Shown here in pieces: positions 25,724 to 35,960 of a stretch of DNA of 64,000 nucleotides. The DNA comes from an uncultured Marinoscillum sp. (GTDB lineage Bacteria > Bacteroidota > Bacteroidia > Cytophagales > MED-G16). Under the pieces are notes generated by a model that made no database searches, was not told the DNA's origin, and saw nothing but the letters and a program-made list of their open reading frames with translations. Position numbers and translations under genes: made by a program. Location of the stretch: contig CABZXU010000003.1 of assembly GCA_902529805.1 (NCBI GenBank), forward strand, positions 39,991 through 103,990. Direction: 5' to 3'. How positions within the stretch are numbered: position 1 is the first letter of the stretch; the number at the start of each line of letters is the position of its first letter.

Positions 25724-26278
25724 TTATTTCCATTTTATGTTACACCCCATACTTGGAAGTTGATTGTGATCAATTTCATTTTCTAAAATAAAATTATCAA
25801 TTGCGGATCTTAAATCTTCACCAGATGGCTTTATTCCATTTCGAGGTGAAGAGTCATCCATTCTTCCACGATATATAAGTGAATTATTTTTATCAAAAAA
25901 ATAAAATTCTGGCGTACACTCAGCCATATATTTTTTTGCAATTTCTTGAGATTCGTCATATAAATATGGAATTGAAAGGCTAAGGTCTTTAAAAAGAATT
26001 TTCATATTTTCAGGAGAATCTTGCGGATAATTCTCTACATCATTAGAACTTATTGCAACAAACTCAATATTCTTTTTAACATATTCATTAATTAACTTCA
26101 CAATCTGATCATGATAATGAATAACATACGGACAATGATTACATATAAACATAATAACCTTACCACATTCCATAGATAAATTATTTGAAGAAAATTTATC
26201 TCCTGTGATAACATTAGGAAGATCAAAACTTGGAAGTTTTGTGGTTAGTGGTAACATTTTAGAATAAGTTAATGCCAT
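25724..26278 (-). CDS. Thioredoxin-fold protein (AhpC/redoxin-like)
   Basis: 184 residues with no signal peptide. The core is VIMFICNHCPYV with C46 and C49 as a CxxC redox pair, then FVAISSNDVENYPQDSPENM and CTPEFYFFDKNN with the cis-proline region, and YRGRMDD. This is the cytoplasmic thioredoxin-like family with CNHCPYV that is widespread in bacteria, usually annotated as redoxin or AhpC/TSA-like. It probably acts as a peroxide or disulfide reductase; the substrate is unknown. It is divergent from the amidohydrolase gene across 104 nt. Confidence 0.85.
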   Translation of the reverse strand: MALTYSKMLPLTTKLPSFDLPNVITGDKFSSNNLSMECGKVIMFICNHCPYVIHYHDQIVKLINEYVKKNIEFVAISSNDVENYPQDSPENMKILFKDLSLSIPYLYDESQEIAKKYMAECTPEFYFFDKNNSLIYRGRMDDSSPRNGIKPSGEDLRSAIDNFILENEIDHNQLPSMGCNIKWK

Positions 26279-26382
26279 ATCAAATAATTTTTTTTTAAAG
26301 TTTAAATATAATATTTCAAATTAAAATTAATTTGTAATCTTTATTAAATTTTCTATATTCATCTAAATAAATCAACACAAAA

Positions 26383-27975
26383 ATGAAAATCAATATTTTT
26401 TTTACCATAATTCTATTACTTATCAATAATATTTTACTTAGCCAAATTAAAGAACCACCTGAAAGATTTAGAGGAGAAGGTCCATTTGATCAACTCATAA
26501 TTAGAGGAGCCACATTAATAAATGGAAATGGAGCTCCACCATCAGGCCCTGTCGATGTGGTAGTAGAAAATAATAAAATAGTAAGCATAAGAAACGTTGG
26601 ATATCCAGGTTTAAAAATAAAAGAAGAGAGAAGACCTAAAGCTAAAGAAGGAGCAAAAGAAATAAATGCTCATGGTATGTATCTTTTACCTGGATTCATT
26701 GACATGCATGGGCATATTGGAGAGACAACAAAGGGAAAAGCTGATTACGTGTATAAACTTTGGATGGCGCACGGAATAACAACAATTAGAGACCCTAGCT
26801 GTGGAAATGGATTGAAATGGGTTTTAAAACAAAAAGAAGATAGTAAAAAAAATAAGATTACTGCACCAAGAATTCTAGCGTACACTGGATTTGGACAAGG
26901 ATCAAAAAATGGAATTAATTCACCTGAAGAAGCGAGAGAATGGGTAAGAAAAAATGCAGAAAATGGTGCTGATGGTATAAAGTTTTTTGGTGCTAGACCA
27001 GATATTTTTACTGCAGCATTGAAAGAAAATGCTAAATATGGTTTAAGGTCCGCATGTCATCACGCTCAAATGGATGTCGCTTGGATGAATGTTCTTCAAA
27101 CAGCAAGATTAGGTCTAACCACCATGGAACATTGGTATGGTTTACCTGAAGCCCTTTTTGATGACAGAACAGTTCAAAACTATCCTTTAAACTATAATTA
27201 TATGAATGAACAAGATAGGTTTGGTGAAGCTGGAAGACTATGGAAACAGGCTGCAGAACCTTATTCTAAAAAGTGGAATGATGTTATGAATGAATTGATA
27301 GAACTCGATTTTACAATAGATGTAACTTTTGTTCCCTACAGTATTTTTAGAGATGTAGCAAGAGGTAGCAGGCTTGAATGGCATAAGGACTATACAACCC
27401 CTACTCTTCTTAAGTTTTTTCTTCCAGGTCGAGATTCTCATGGAGCAGCATATTTTGATTGGGGAACAGAAAAGGAGTTGGAATGGAAAGAAAATTATAG
27501 GCTATGGATGACTTTTATAAATGAATACAAAAATAGAGGAGGTAGAGTTACAGCAGGAGCAGACTCAGGATATATGTATAATTTATATGGTTTTGGTTAT
27601 ATTCAAGAACTTGAACTTATTAGAGAATCTGGGTTTCATCCATTAGAAGTTATCAGATCTGCTACACTTAATGCAGCTGAAGCACTAGGTATGGAAAAAG
27701 AAATAGGTACAGTTGAAGTTGGCAAATATGCTGATATGATTCTTATGGAAGAAAACCCATTGAAAAATCTCAAATACCTATATGGAACTGGTGATATAAA
27801 AATTAATTCAAATAATGAAGCAATAAGGGTTGGTGGAATAAAATATACCATAAAAGATGGAATCATTTTCGATTCAAGACAGCTTTTAGAAGATGCTAAA
27901 AATATTGTAGATGAAGAAAAAGCTGCAAACCCAGGATGGGAAAAATATTTTATGGATAACGTTGAAAGAGAATAG
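26383..27975 (+). CDS. Exported amidohydrolase family protein
   Basis: 530 residues. A signal peptide ends LLSQ (residue 21). The metal site begins FIDMHGHIGE (H109, H111); further histidines lie in SACHHAQMD and TTMEHWYG, and the aspartate in TAGADSGYMYN. The C-terminal GTVEVGKYADMILMEENPL is typical of imidazolonepropionase/prolidase-like amidohydrolases. It probably hydrolyses a cyclic amide or dipeptide in the periplasm; the substrate is unknown. It converges on aspS with 1 nt between stops. Confidence 0.88.
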   Translation: MKINIFFTIILLLINNILLSQIKEPPERFRGEGPFDQLIIRGATLINGNGAPPSGPVDVVVENNKIVSIRNVGYPGLKIKEERRPKAKEGAKEINAHGMYLLPGFIDMHGHIGETTKGKADYVYKLWMAHGITTIRDPSCGNGLKWVLKQKEDSKKNKITAPRILAYTGFGQGSKNGINSPEEAREWVRKNAENGADGIKFFGARPDIFTAALKENAKYGLRSACHHAQMDVAWMNVLQTARLGLTTMEHWYGLPEALFDDRTVQNYPLNYNYMNEQDRFGEAGRLWKQAAEPYSKKWNDVMNELIELDFTIDVTFVPYSIFRDVARGSRLEWHKDYTTPTLLKFFLPGRDSHGAAYFDWGTEKELEWKENYRLWMTFINEYKNRGGRVTAGADSGYMYNLYGFGYIQELELIRESGFHPLEVIRSATLNAAEALGMEKEIGTVEVGKYADMILMEENPLKNLKYLYGTGDIKINSNNEAIRVGGIKYTIKDGIIFDSRQLLEDAKNIVDEEKAANPGWEKYFMDNVERE

Positions 27976-27976
27976 A

Positions 27977-29713
27977 TTATAAGCCTAGCTCTTTTCTTTG
28001 AGTAGAATCAATATTAGAAGGTGAGTCAATCATCACATCTCTTCCTGAAGTATTTTTAGGGAAAGCAATAAAATCTCTTATAGACTCCTTCCCTCCAAAT
28101 AAAGCACAAATTCTATCAAAACCGAATGCTATTCCACCATGAGGAGGTGTTCCATATTGAAATGCATCTAGCAAAAATCCAAATTGGTCTTTAGCTTCTT
28201 TTTCAGTAAAGCCTAAAGTCTTAAACATTTTTTCTTGCAATTCTCTTTTATAGATTCTTATAGAACCTCCACCTATTTCAACTCCATTTACAACTAAATC
28301 ATAGGCATTTGCTCTTACAGAAGCTGGATCTTTCTCAAGAAGCTCTATATCATCTTCTAAAGGAGAGGTAAATGGGTGGTGCATCGCATGAAACCTTTTA
28401 GATTCTTCATCCCATTGTAAAAGTGGAAAGTTGACTACCCACAAAGGTTGGTATATACTTGGATCTCTTAAGTTTAATCTTTCTCCTATCTCAAGTCTTA
28501 ACTCAGCAATGGCGTTATAAATACTCCTTTTTTCTCCAGCAAGGATGAGAATAAGATCCCCTTTGTTTGCTTTAGATAGATTAGCAAGCTCACCTAATTT
28601 TTTTTGATTAAAAAATTTATCTACTGAAGATTTAAAAGTACCATCTTCATTACATTTAATATATACAAGCCCCTTTGCTCCTATCTGAGGTTTACATACA
28701 AAATCAGTAAGTTCATCGATTTGTTTTCTTGAATATTCACTGCAACCTGGTGCAACTAATGCTAGTATGTTTTCTGAAGAATCAAAGACGTTAAAACCAT
28801 TTCCTTTTGCAATAGGAGAAACATCATTAATTTTCATCTCAAATCTTATATCTGGCTTATCTGTACCATAATTTTTTATTGCATGATCATATTCCATAAT
28901 TGGAATAGATCCTATATCTATATTCAAAACACTTTTAAATAAATGAGAAATAAGTCCTCCAAAAGTATCCAATATGTCTTCCCTTTGAGCAAAAGAAAGT
29001 TCGCAGTCTATCTGAGTAAATTCAGGTTGCCTGTCTGCTCTCAGGTCCTCATCTCTAAAACATTTAACAAGTTGATAGTACTTATCAAATCCAGAAACCA
29101 TGAGTAATTGCTTAAAGGTTTGTGGAGATTGTGGTAGGGCATAAAACTCTCCTTGATTCATTCTAGATGGAACAATAAAATCTCTTGCCCCTTCAGGAGT
29201 TGATTTAATTAACACAGGGGTCTCTATTTCAACAAAATCTTTTTTATCTAGATAATTTCTAGTTTCTCGCATTAGAGAATGTCTTAGTTTTAGATTTTTT
29301 TGTAATGGAATTCTTCTAAGGTCAAGATATCTATATTTCATTCTAAGTTCTTCTCCCCCATCAGTTTTGTCTTCAATAATAAAAGGCGGAACCTTTGATT
29401 TATTAAGATATTGCATGCTTTCAACTACGATTTCTACATCTCCTGTATCAATATTTTTATTTTTCGCAGATCTTTCTGAAACAACGCCAAAAGCTCGTAA
29501 AACAAATTCCCTACCACACTCTCTTGCCATCTTATAAATTTCTTTTGATGTAGATTCTTCCTCAAAGATTAGCTGAATAACACCATATCGATCTCTTAAA
29601 TCAATCCATATCATTTTCCCTTTGTCTCTAACTTTCTGAACCCATCCACACAATGATACTTTTAAACCTACATGACTGATTCGTAATTCTCCACAAGTAT
29701 GAGATCTCAACAT
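27977..29713 (-). CDS. aspS: Aspartate--tRNA ligase
   Basis: 578-residue class IIb synthetase. The N-terminal OB fold binds the anticodon ([20 protein letters not shown]). The catalytic core has motif 2 in [19 protein letters not shown], a GAD insertion domain in the middle, and motif 3 in [15 protein letters not shown]. It charges tRNA-Asp; whether it also charges tRNA-Asn cannot be told. Length and motifs are normal. A TATTTTTG box lies 18 nt upstream of the start. Confidence 0.98.
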   Translation of the reverse strand: MLRSHTCGELRISHVGLKVSLCGWVQKVRDKGKMIWIDLRDRYGVIQLIFEEESTSKEIYKMARECGREFVLRAFGVVSERSAKNKNIDTGDVEIVVESMQYLNKSKVPPFIIEDKTDGGEELRMKYRYLDLRRIPLQKNLKLRHSLMRETRNYLDKKDFVEIETPVLIKSTPEGARDFIVPSRMNQGEFYALPQSPQTFKQLLMVSGFDKYYQLVKCFRDEDLRADRQPEFTQIDCELSFAQREDILDTFGGLISHLFKSVLNIDIGSIPIMEYDHAIKNYGTDKPDIRFEMKINDVSPIAKGNGFNVFDSSENILALVAPGCSEYSRKQIDELTDFVCKPQIGAKGLVYIKCNEDGTFKSSVDKFFNQKKLGELANLSKANKGDLILILAGEKRSIYNAIAELRLEIGERLNLRDPSIYQPLWVVNFPLLQWDEESKRFHAMHHPFTSPLEDDIELLEKDPASVRANAYDLVVNGVEIGGGSIRIYKRELQEKMFKTLGFTEKEAKDQFGFLLDAFQYGTPPHGGIAFGFDRICALFGGKESIRDFIAFPKNTSGRDVMIDSPSNIDSTQRKELGL

Positions 29714-29730
29714 TTGAATTTTAGTTTCAA

Positions 29731-29738
29731 CAAAAATA
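29731..29738 (-). promoter_or_regulatory. Candidate -7 promoter box of aspS (TATTTTTG)
   Basis: An exact TAnnTTTG match on the minus strand, 18 nt before the aspS start in the 93-nt spacer shared with divergent tadA. It would give a very short leader, which is common in this phylum where Shine-Dalgarno sequences are rare. No -33 TTG is visible. Confidence 0.4.
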
Positions 29739-29806
29739 ATAGTTTTATAAATAAAGGATTTGTTTTTTTAATAATCTTGTCATGAAATGAGTAATTTAGT
29801 TTTTAT

Positions 29807-30256
29807 ATGACCTTGGAAACAAAAAAACATGAGCTTTTTATGAGGGAAGCTTTAAAAGAAGCAAAAAAAGCATATGAAGAAGATGAGATCCCAGTAGGAG
29901 CAGTAATTGTATGCAATAATAAAGTTATAGCGAGAGGATATAATCAGATGGAAACACTCAATGATGCAACTGCTCATGCAGAAATGATTGCTATTACATC
30001 AGCACAAAATAGTTTGGGAAGTAAATATTTAAATGATTGCGAATTATACGTCACTCTGGAACCTTGCATGATGTGTTCAGGCGCAATATTTCTATCAAAA
30101 GTAAAAAAAGTAGTTTATTCACTGCAAGATAAGGAAAGAGGTCACCTATATAAATCAAAAGAATCTATCAATAAAAAATTAGTTATTATTGATAAAATCC
30201 TTGAAAATGATTCCAAGTTATTAATTAATTCATTTTTTGAGAAAATAAGAAAATAG
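29807..30256 (+). CDS. tadA: tRNA-specific adenosine deaminase
   Basis: 149-residue cytidine-deaminase-fold protein. The zinc site is HAE (57-59, with E59 as proton shuttle) and PCMMC (C87, C90). It deaminates A34 of tRNA-Arg(ACG) to inosine. EDEIPVGAVIV and the short length fit TadA rather than guanine deaminase, although the two are close. It is followed by sodA in the same direction after 60 nt. Confidence 0.92.
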   Translation: MTLETKKHELFMREALKEAKKAYEEDEIPVGAVIVCNNKVIARGYNQMETLNDATAHAEMIAITSAQNSLGSKYLNDCELYVTLEPCMMCSGAIFLSKVKKVVYSLQDKERGHLYKSKESINKKLVIIDKILENDSKLLINSFFEKIRK

Positions 30257-30316
30257 ATGTAAATAATTTATTTATATTAGATGAGAAATTAATGATAACA
30301 ATTAAAATACAGAAAA

Positions 30317-30916
30317 ATGGCTTTTGAACTACCTAATCTTCCCTATGCTTACGATGCTTTAGAACCTCATATAGATGCTAAAACTATGGAGATTCACCAT
30401 ACAAAACATCATAATCTATATTTAACTAATTTGAATAATGCTATTCAAGGAAATGACCTTGAAAACAAATCTCTTGAAGAACTTTGCACAAATCATTCTG
30501 ATAATCCTGCAATTAGAAATCATGGCGGTGGACATTACAATCATTCTCTTTTTTGGAATATTCTTTCTCCGAATGGGGGAGGTAATCCAACTGGTGATAT
30601 TGGAATAGCTATTGATTCCAATTTTGGTGGTTTTGATGAATTTAAAAATGCTTTCTCCACAGCTGCCGCTACAAGGTTTGGATCAGGTTGGGCTTGGCTA
30701 TGTAAGATAGGAGGAAATCTAGAAGTTTGTTCTTCAGCAAATCAAGACAATCCATTAATGCCTGGAGTATGTAAAGAAAATAGCATTCCTATCTTAGGTA
30801 TAGATGTATGGGAACACGCATATTATTTAAATTATCAAAATAGAAGACCAGATTATATAAATGCTTTCTTTAGTCTAATAAACTGGGATGAAGTAAATAA
30901 TAATTTATCCAAATAA
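30317..30916 (+). CDS. sodA: Superoxide dismutase, Mn-type signature
   Basis: 199 residues. Metal ligands are H27, H76 ([10 protein letters not shown]) and the Asp and His of [11 protein letters not shown]. The glycine of GGH and the glutamine of ANQDNPLM are the positions that mark manganese or cambialistic enzymes, whereas iron enzymes have AQ and A there, so sodA is the better name. There is no signal peptide, so it is cytosolic. It removes superoxide. It is followed by a Gfo/Idh gene whose TTG start is 3 nt after the stop. Confidence 0.94.
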   Translation: MAFELPNLPYAYDALEPHIDAKTMEIHHTKHHNLYLTNLNNAIQGNDLENKSLEELCTNHSDNPAIRNHGGGHYNHSLFWNILSPNGGGNPTGDIGIAIDSNFGGFDEFKNAFSTAAATRFGSGWAWLCKIGGNLEVCSSANQDNPLMPGVCKENSIPILGIDVWEHAYYLNYQNRRPDYINAFFSLINWDEVNNNLSK

Positions 30917-30919
30917 CTT

Positions 30920-32287
30920 TTGAAAAAATCAAGAAGAAAATTTATTAAAAACTCATCTATTTTATCATTTGGAGGGATTCTTGGAGCAGGTTTGCCATTA
31001 GAAGCTATTGCAAAGATGAGAAAGAGTGTTTCTGCAAATGAAAAAATTAATTTTGCTGTTATTGGATGCAAGGGACAAGGATGGAGTAATATGAGGTCTA
31101 TTTTAAAAAATAGTGAAGCAAACTGTATTGGGCTTTGTGATGTGGATAAAGATGTTCTTGATACAAGAAGCAATGATGTTGAAAAAATAACTGGAAAAAA
31201 ACCAAAATTATATGGTGATTACAGAAAAATGTTAGAAAACAAAGACATTGATGCGGTTGTAATTGGAACTCCTGATCATTGGCATTGTCTCAATCTAGTT
31301 GATTCCTTAGAGGCAGGAAAACATGCATATTGCGAAAAACCAATTTCTAATTCCATAACTGAAGCAAATATTATGCTTGAATCGTCAAAATATCATGGGA
31401 AATGTGTTCAGGTAGGTCAATGGCAAAGAAGTGGAGGTCAGTATCAAGAAGCGATAGATTATTTGTGGACAGGAAAATTAGGAAAAATTAGACTAGTAAA
31501 AGCTTGGGCATATCAAGGGTGGTACGGATGGGTTGATGAAAAGCCTAATAAAGATACACCTCCAGGCGTTAATTATAACATGTGGTTAGGACCGGCCCCA
31601 ATGAGAAAATTCAATGAAAATAGATTTCATTTTAACTTTAGATGGTATTGGGATTATGCAGGTGGATTGATGACCGACTGGGGAGTTCACGAAATTGATA
31701 TTGCTTTATGGGGCATGAAAGCAAAGGATCCAATTTCAATTATGGCATCTGGAGGAAAATATGGTTATCCAAATCAAGATACAGAAACTCCAGATACGCT
31801 TCAAGCAATATATGAATATGACAATTTTACTTTGTTATGGGAACATGCAAATGGCATCGATGGAGGAAATTATGGATTGAGTGAAGGAATAGCATTTATT
31901 GGAAGTCATGGTACATTAGTTGTAAATCGAGTTGGATGGCAAGTGATAGCACAAAAAGACCATAGAAATGATGGAGATTTATTTATTAATGACGTAGCAA
32001 AAAAGACATCAACATGGGCTGAAGTAAATAAAACTTATGGAAATGCTCTTGATAAACATACCAAAAATTTTATTGAATGTATTAAAGAAAATAATCCAAA
32101 AGGACTAAACTGTGATATTACAAAAGGGAGTATTGTAGCGGTAAATGCACATATGGGAAATATTGCCTATAAAACTGGAGAAAAAATTTATTGGGATAAA
32201 GAAAATGGAAATTTTGGGTTAAATGAGAAAGCAAATAATTTAATTACTCCTCAGTATAATAATAACTGGACTTTGCCGAAAATTTAA
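30920..32287 (+). CDS. Tat-exported Gfo/Idh/MocA family oxidoreductase
   Basis: 455 residues. The start is TTG at 30920, chosen because it gives the twin-arginine signal SRRKFIKNSSILSFGG. The Rossmann fold follows (INFAVIGCKGQG), then VVIGTPDHWH and HAYCEKPIS with the conserved lysine, and a C-terminal domain with WDYAGGLMTDWGVHEIDIALWG. Tat export fits a protein that folds around NAD(P) in the cytoplasm. These exported members are linked to sugar or glycan metabolism; the substrate is unknown. Its TAA interlocks with the uvrB stop as TTAA. Confidence 0.9.
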   Translation: MKKSRRKFIKNSSILSFGGILGAGLPLEAIAKMRKSVSANEKINFAVIGCKGQGWSNMRSILKNSEANCIGLCDVDKDVLDTRSNDVEKITGKKPKLYGDYRKMLENKDIDAVVIGTPDHWHCLNLVDSLEAGKHAYCEKPISNSITEANIMLESSKYHGKCVQVGQWQRSGGQYQEAIDYLWTGKLGKIRLVKAWAYQGWYGWVDEKPNKDTPPGVNYNMWLGPAPMRKFNENRFHFNFRWYWDYAGGLMTDWGVHEIDIALWGMKAKDPISIMASGGKYGYPNQDTETPDTLQAIYEYDNFTLLWEHANGIDGGNYGLSEGIAFIGSHGTLVVNRVGWQVIAQKDHRNDGDLFINDVAKKTSTWAEVNKTYGNALDKHTKNFIECIKENNPKGLNCDITKGSIVAVNAHMGNIAYKTGEKIYWDKENGNFGLNEKANNLITPQYNNNWTLPKI

Positions 32288-34293
32288 TTTTTTTCTTTTA
32301 ACAAATTCAACTCCGTTATTTCATCCCTAAGCCTTGCGGCCTCAAAAAAATCAAGATCCTTTGCCGCTTTCTTCATTTTGATTTCATTTAACTTTATAAT
32401 CTTATCAATTTCATCTGGTAACATATCTTTCAAAATTGGATCTAAATCCATTTTTGATTCGAAGCCTAAATTAATATCTTCTTTGTTTTTGGCTACTGCA
32501 GTCTGCGCAAGGATGTTTTCTTTTGATTTATTAACTGATTTTGGTTTTATATTATTTTTTTTGTTGTATTCCTTTTGTATTTTTCTTCTTCTACTTGTTT
32601 CATCAATAGTTGCTTGCATTGACTTAGTTACCTTATCAGCATACATGATAACTTTTCCATTTATATGTCTTGCAGCTCTTCCAGATGTTTGGATTAGAGA
32701 TTTTTCATTTCTCAAGAACCCTTCTTTATCTGCATCTAAAATAATTACTAAAGATACTTCAGGTAAATCAAGACCTTCTCTTAATAAATTTACTCCAACT
32801 AAAACATCAAATTCCCCTAATCTAAGCCCTCTTAATATGCTCACTCTTTCAAGAGAATCAATCTCAGAATGAAGATATCGACTTCTAATATTACTATTAT
32901 CAAAAAAAAATTTAAGATCTTCTGACATTCTTTTTGTTAATGTTGTAATTAATACCCTTTCTTTTTTAATTATCCTTTCATTTATTTCATTTAATATATC
33001 ATCAATTTGATTTTTAGAACTTCTAACATCAATCTTTGGATCGAGTAATCCAGTAGGTCGAATGATTTGTTCAACTACAGAACCACCGGATGAATTTAAT
33101 TCATATTCAGAAGGAGTAGCACCTACAAAAACAACCTGATTTATCATAGATTCAAACTCCTCAAAATTTAAGGGTCTATTATCCAATGCAGATGGCAATC
33201 TAAAACCATAATCAACAAGATTTGTTTTCCTCGAGCGGTCTCCTCCCCACATAGCTCTAACTTGAGGAATTGTTACATGACTTTCATCAATAAAGACTAT
33301 GTAGTCATTTGGAAAATAATCTAATAAACAAAATGGCCTCATACCAGATTGTCTTCTATCAAAATACCTAGAATAATTTTCAACTCCAGAACAGTAACCA
33401 ATTTCTTCTATCATTTGTAAATCAAATTCCGTTCTTTCTTTGATTCTTTTTGCTTCAGCAAACCTACCTTCCGCTTCAAAAAATTTAATTTGATTTAAAA
33501 GGTCTTCTTCAATTTCTTTAATGGCAAGGTCAATTATTTCTTTATTTGTAACAAAAAGATTTGCTGGATAAATAATTACTGAATCTTGATCTGATATTTT
33601 TCTGCCAGACAATGGATCCACTTTTGAAATAGATTCAATTTCATCTCCCCAAAAAATAATTCTATAAATAAAATCATCATATGCAACATAAATGTCAATA
33701 GTATCACCCTGAATTCTAAAACTACCTCTTTTAAAATCTTCTTCACTTCTTTCATATAAAATATCAACTAAACTAAATAGTAATTTTTTTAATTCAACTC
33801 TATCCCCAATTTTTAATTTGATTACATTCTTACCGAATTCATCTGGATTCCCTATTCCATAAATACAAGAAACAGAAGCAACTACAATAACATCTTTTCT
33901 TCCAGAAAGTAAGGACGAAGTAGCACTTAATCTCATTTTTTCAATATTTTCATTTATTGATAAATCTTTCTCTATGTAAACGTTAGTCGTGGGAATATAA
34001 GCTTCAGGTTGATAATAGTCATAATAAGAAATAAAATATTCAATAGCATTGTCTGGAAAAAATTGTTTTAACTCTCCATATAGTTGAGCAGCTAAAGTTT
34101 TATTATGTGAAAGTATTAATGTAGGTCTATTTATCTCTGATATCACGTTAGCCATTGTAAATGTTTTACCAGAACCTGTTACTCCTAATAGAACTTGAGA
34201 TTTTTCTTTATTATTTATTGAACTAACTAATTGACTAATTGCTTTAGGCTGATCTCCTGTTGGCTTAAAATCTGATATTAATTTAAATTTCAA
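32284..34293 (-). CDS. uvrB: UvrABC excinuclease subunit B
   Basis: 669 residues. Damage-verifying helicase-like subunit of nucleotide excision repair. Walker A GVTGSGKTFTMANV, the beta-hairpin region YFISYYDYYQPEAYIP, FIDESHVTIPQ, the helicase motif QTSGRAARHINGKVIMYAD and the C-terminal UVR domain (KKAAKDLDFFEAARLRDEI) that contacts UvrC are all seen. The length is normal. It starts 6 nt after aroE and is the last gene of the TPR-comA-DUF368-aroE-uvrB run. Confidence 0.98.
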   Translation of the reverse strand: MKFKLISDFKPTGDQPKAISQLVSSINNKEKSQVLLGVTGSGKTFTMANVISEINRPTLILSHNKTLAAQLYGELKQFFPDNAIEYFISYYDYYQPEAYIPTTNVYIEKDLSINENIEKMRLSATSSLLSGRKDVIVVASVSCIYGIGNPDEFGKNVIKLKIGDRVELKKLLFSLVDILYERSEEDFKRGSFRIQGDTIDIYVAYDDFIYRIIFWGDEIESISKVDPLSGRKISDQDSVIIYPANLFVTNKEIIDLAIKEIEEDLLNQIKFFEAEGRFAEAKRIKERTEFDLQMIEEIGYCSGVENYSRYFDRRQSGMRPFCLLDYFPNDYIVFIDESHVTIPQVRAMWGGDRSRKTNLVDYGFRLPSALDNRPLNFEEFESMINQVVFVGATPSEYELNSSGGSVVEQIIRPTGLLDPKIDVRSSKNQIDDILNEINERIIKKERVLITTLTKRMSEDLKFFFDNSNIRSRYLHSEIDSLERVSILRGLRLGEFDVLVGVNLLREGLDLPEVSLVIILDADKEGFLRNEKSLIQTSGRAARHINGKVIMYADKVTKSMQATIDETSRRRKIQKEYNKKNNIKPKSVNKSKENILAQTAVAKNKEDINLGFESKMDLDPILKDMLPDEIDKIIKLNEIKMKKAAKDLDFFEAARLRDEITELNLLKEKN

Positions 34294-34299
34294 AATTAT

Positions 34300-35040
34300 T
34301 TATTTTTTATTCCAATAACTCCAAGATAATTCTGCCTGTAAATAAAGCATTTCTAATCCATTTTTTATTTTAGCTCCTTTTATTTTACCTTTTTCCAAAA
34401 ACTTAGTCATTTCTGGGTTATATACTAAATCATATAAATAATAATTTTTTGTTATTAGGTGATAAGGAATATTAGGTGATAAATTTATTTTGGGATACAT
34501 TCCCAATGGAGTAGTATTTATGATTAATTTATAATTAGAAAAAATACTAATATCAGAAAGGTCCTTATATGAAAAAATATTTTTTCTTTTAGTTCTTGAA
34601 ACAAAATTATGATCAATATTTAATTCTTTTAAAGCTAAACTTACTGATTTAGAAGAACCACCTGTTCCTAAAATAAGGGCTTTACCATTAAACTTCTTAT
34701 TTAACCATACTTTTAAAGTAATCTTAAAAGCTTCATAGTCAGTGTTAATACCAAATAATTTATTATCAATAATTTTTATAACATTTACTGCGCCAATATT
34801 TAAATATTTTTCTTCTATTTTATCTAAATACTTAATTACCTTTTCTTTATGAGGAATTGTAACATTTAAACCTCTTAGATTAGGGTTTTTTTCAATTATA
34901 GATTTTAATTCGTTTATATTTTTGAGCTCGAAATTTTGATAACAAACATTTTTTATATTTTCATTGTCAAATTTTATATTAAAATATTTTTTTGAAAATG
35001 AGTGAACAAGAGGGTATCCAATTAATCCAAACTTAATCAT
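34300..35040 (-). CDS. aroE: Shikimate dehydrogenase
   Basis: 246 residues, slightly short but usual for the phylum. Reduces 3-dehydroshikimate with NADPH in chorismate synthesis. Seen: GYPLVHSFSKKYFN for shikimate binding, NVTIPHKEKVIKYLD with the catalytic lysine, NTDYEAF with the catalytic aspartate, and LILGTGGSSKSVSLAL for the cofactor. The start overlaps the DUF368 stop by 4 nt. Confidence 0.95.
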   Translation of the reverse strand: MIKFGLIGYPLVHSFSKKYFNIKFDNENIKNVCYQNFELKNINELKSIIEKNPNLRGLNVTIPHKEKVIKYLDKIEEKYLNIGAVNVIKIIDNKLFGINTDYEAFKITLKVWLNKKFNGKALILGTGGSSKSVSLALKELNIDHNFVSRTKRKNIFSYKDLSDISIFSNYKLIINTTPLGMYPKINLSPNIPYHLITKNYYLYDLVYNPEMTKFLEKGKIKGAKIKNGLEMLYLQAELSWSYWNKK

Positions 35041-35933
35041 TGAGTTTTAGTTTTTTTTTCAAATATTAAAATAATAATTCCAGATATAATAAAAATAATA
35101 ATTGAAGATATTAGATAACTAGATTCATTTGAAAATTCATAATAAAAAAAAGGTGAAACATTAGTATTTTCCACTTTCCATGGCCATAATTTATTCGAGG
35201 ATCCTAACATTAATCCAACTAAAAAAAATAATGAATTATCGTAATATTTTTTAAGAAAAAAAGAAATAATTCTAGAAAAGAAAAAAAGTCCAAATAATGC
35301 ACCAGTAGCAAAAATTAATAATATAGGAATATCTAAATTTTTAACAGCTTCAATAATATAAAAATATTTTCCAAGTATAAGCAAAATGAAACTTCCTGAT
35401 AATCCTGGTAGAACCATAGCACAAATTGAAATCATACCTGAAAAAAAAATAGAAAAAAAATCATTAGATAACGATATAGGTTTTAGTGTAGTTATAAATA
35501 ATCCAATGAAAATACCAATAAAAAAAAATAGAAATAGTAAAAAACTTAATTTAGACTTTTTCTTTAAAGTAAAAAGAATTGATATTGATGAAAAAATAAC
35601 TAAACCAAAAAATAATGAAAAAACATGAATAGGAAAATTTTCATATGCACTTAAAATAAATGAAACGAATAAAAAAATTGAACAAAAAATACCACATAAT
35701 AATGGAAATAAAAACTTCAAATTATAAGAATTGTATAGTTTTTTGAATTCGAAATTTATTAATAAATAAATTGAATTAACATTAAAAGACTTAATTGTAT
35801 CTATCAACTCCTTATATATATTTGTGATTAATGCAATAGTTCCACCTGATATACCCGGAATTAAATCAGCAATACCCATTAGCATACCCTTTAAAAAAAG
35901 AGAAATTTTAAAATTTTTGATAAAATAAATCAA
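35037..35933 (-). CDS. DUF368 membrane protein, probable polyprenyl-phosphate translocase
   Basis: 298 residues with eight or more membrane helices. The N-terminal GMLMGIADLIPGISGGTIAL (residues about 16-35) and a second inverted copy CAMVLPGLSGSFILLILGKY are the DUF368 signature. Members (PopT type) recycle undecaprenyl phosphate across the membrane for wall and glycan synthesis. The start is TTG at 35933; the first ATG would lie within the first helix. It overlaps aroE and follows comA by 27 nt. Confidence 0.88.
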   Translation of the reverse strand: MIYFIKNFKISLFLKGMLMGIADLIPGISGGTIALITNIYKELIDTIKSFNVNSIYLLINFEFKKLYNSYNLKFLFPLLCGIFCSIFLFVSFILSAYENFPIHVFSLFFGLVIFSSISILFTLKKKSKLSFLLFLFFFIGIFIGLFITTLKPISLSNDFFSIFFSGMISICAMVLPGLSGSFILLILGKYFYIIEAVKNLDIPILLIFATGALFGLFFFSRIISFFLKKYYDNSLFFLVGLMLGSSNKLWPWKVENTNVSPFFYYEFSNESSYLISSIIIFIISGIIILIFEKKTKTQ

Positions 35934-35960
35934 GTATAATTATTTAATTATATCCTTAAA

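Noticed and set aside
30920..32287. IolG (inositol dehydrogenase) for the iol operon
   Set aside because: It is Gfo/Idh family but has a Tat signal, extra length and lies 26 kb from the iol genes, so it is more likely an exported oxidoreductase of another pathway.
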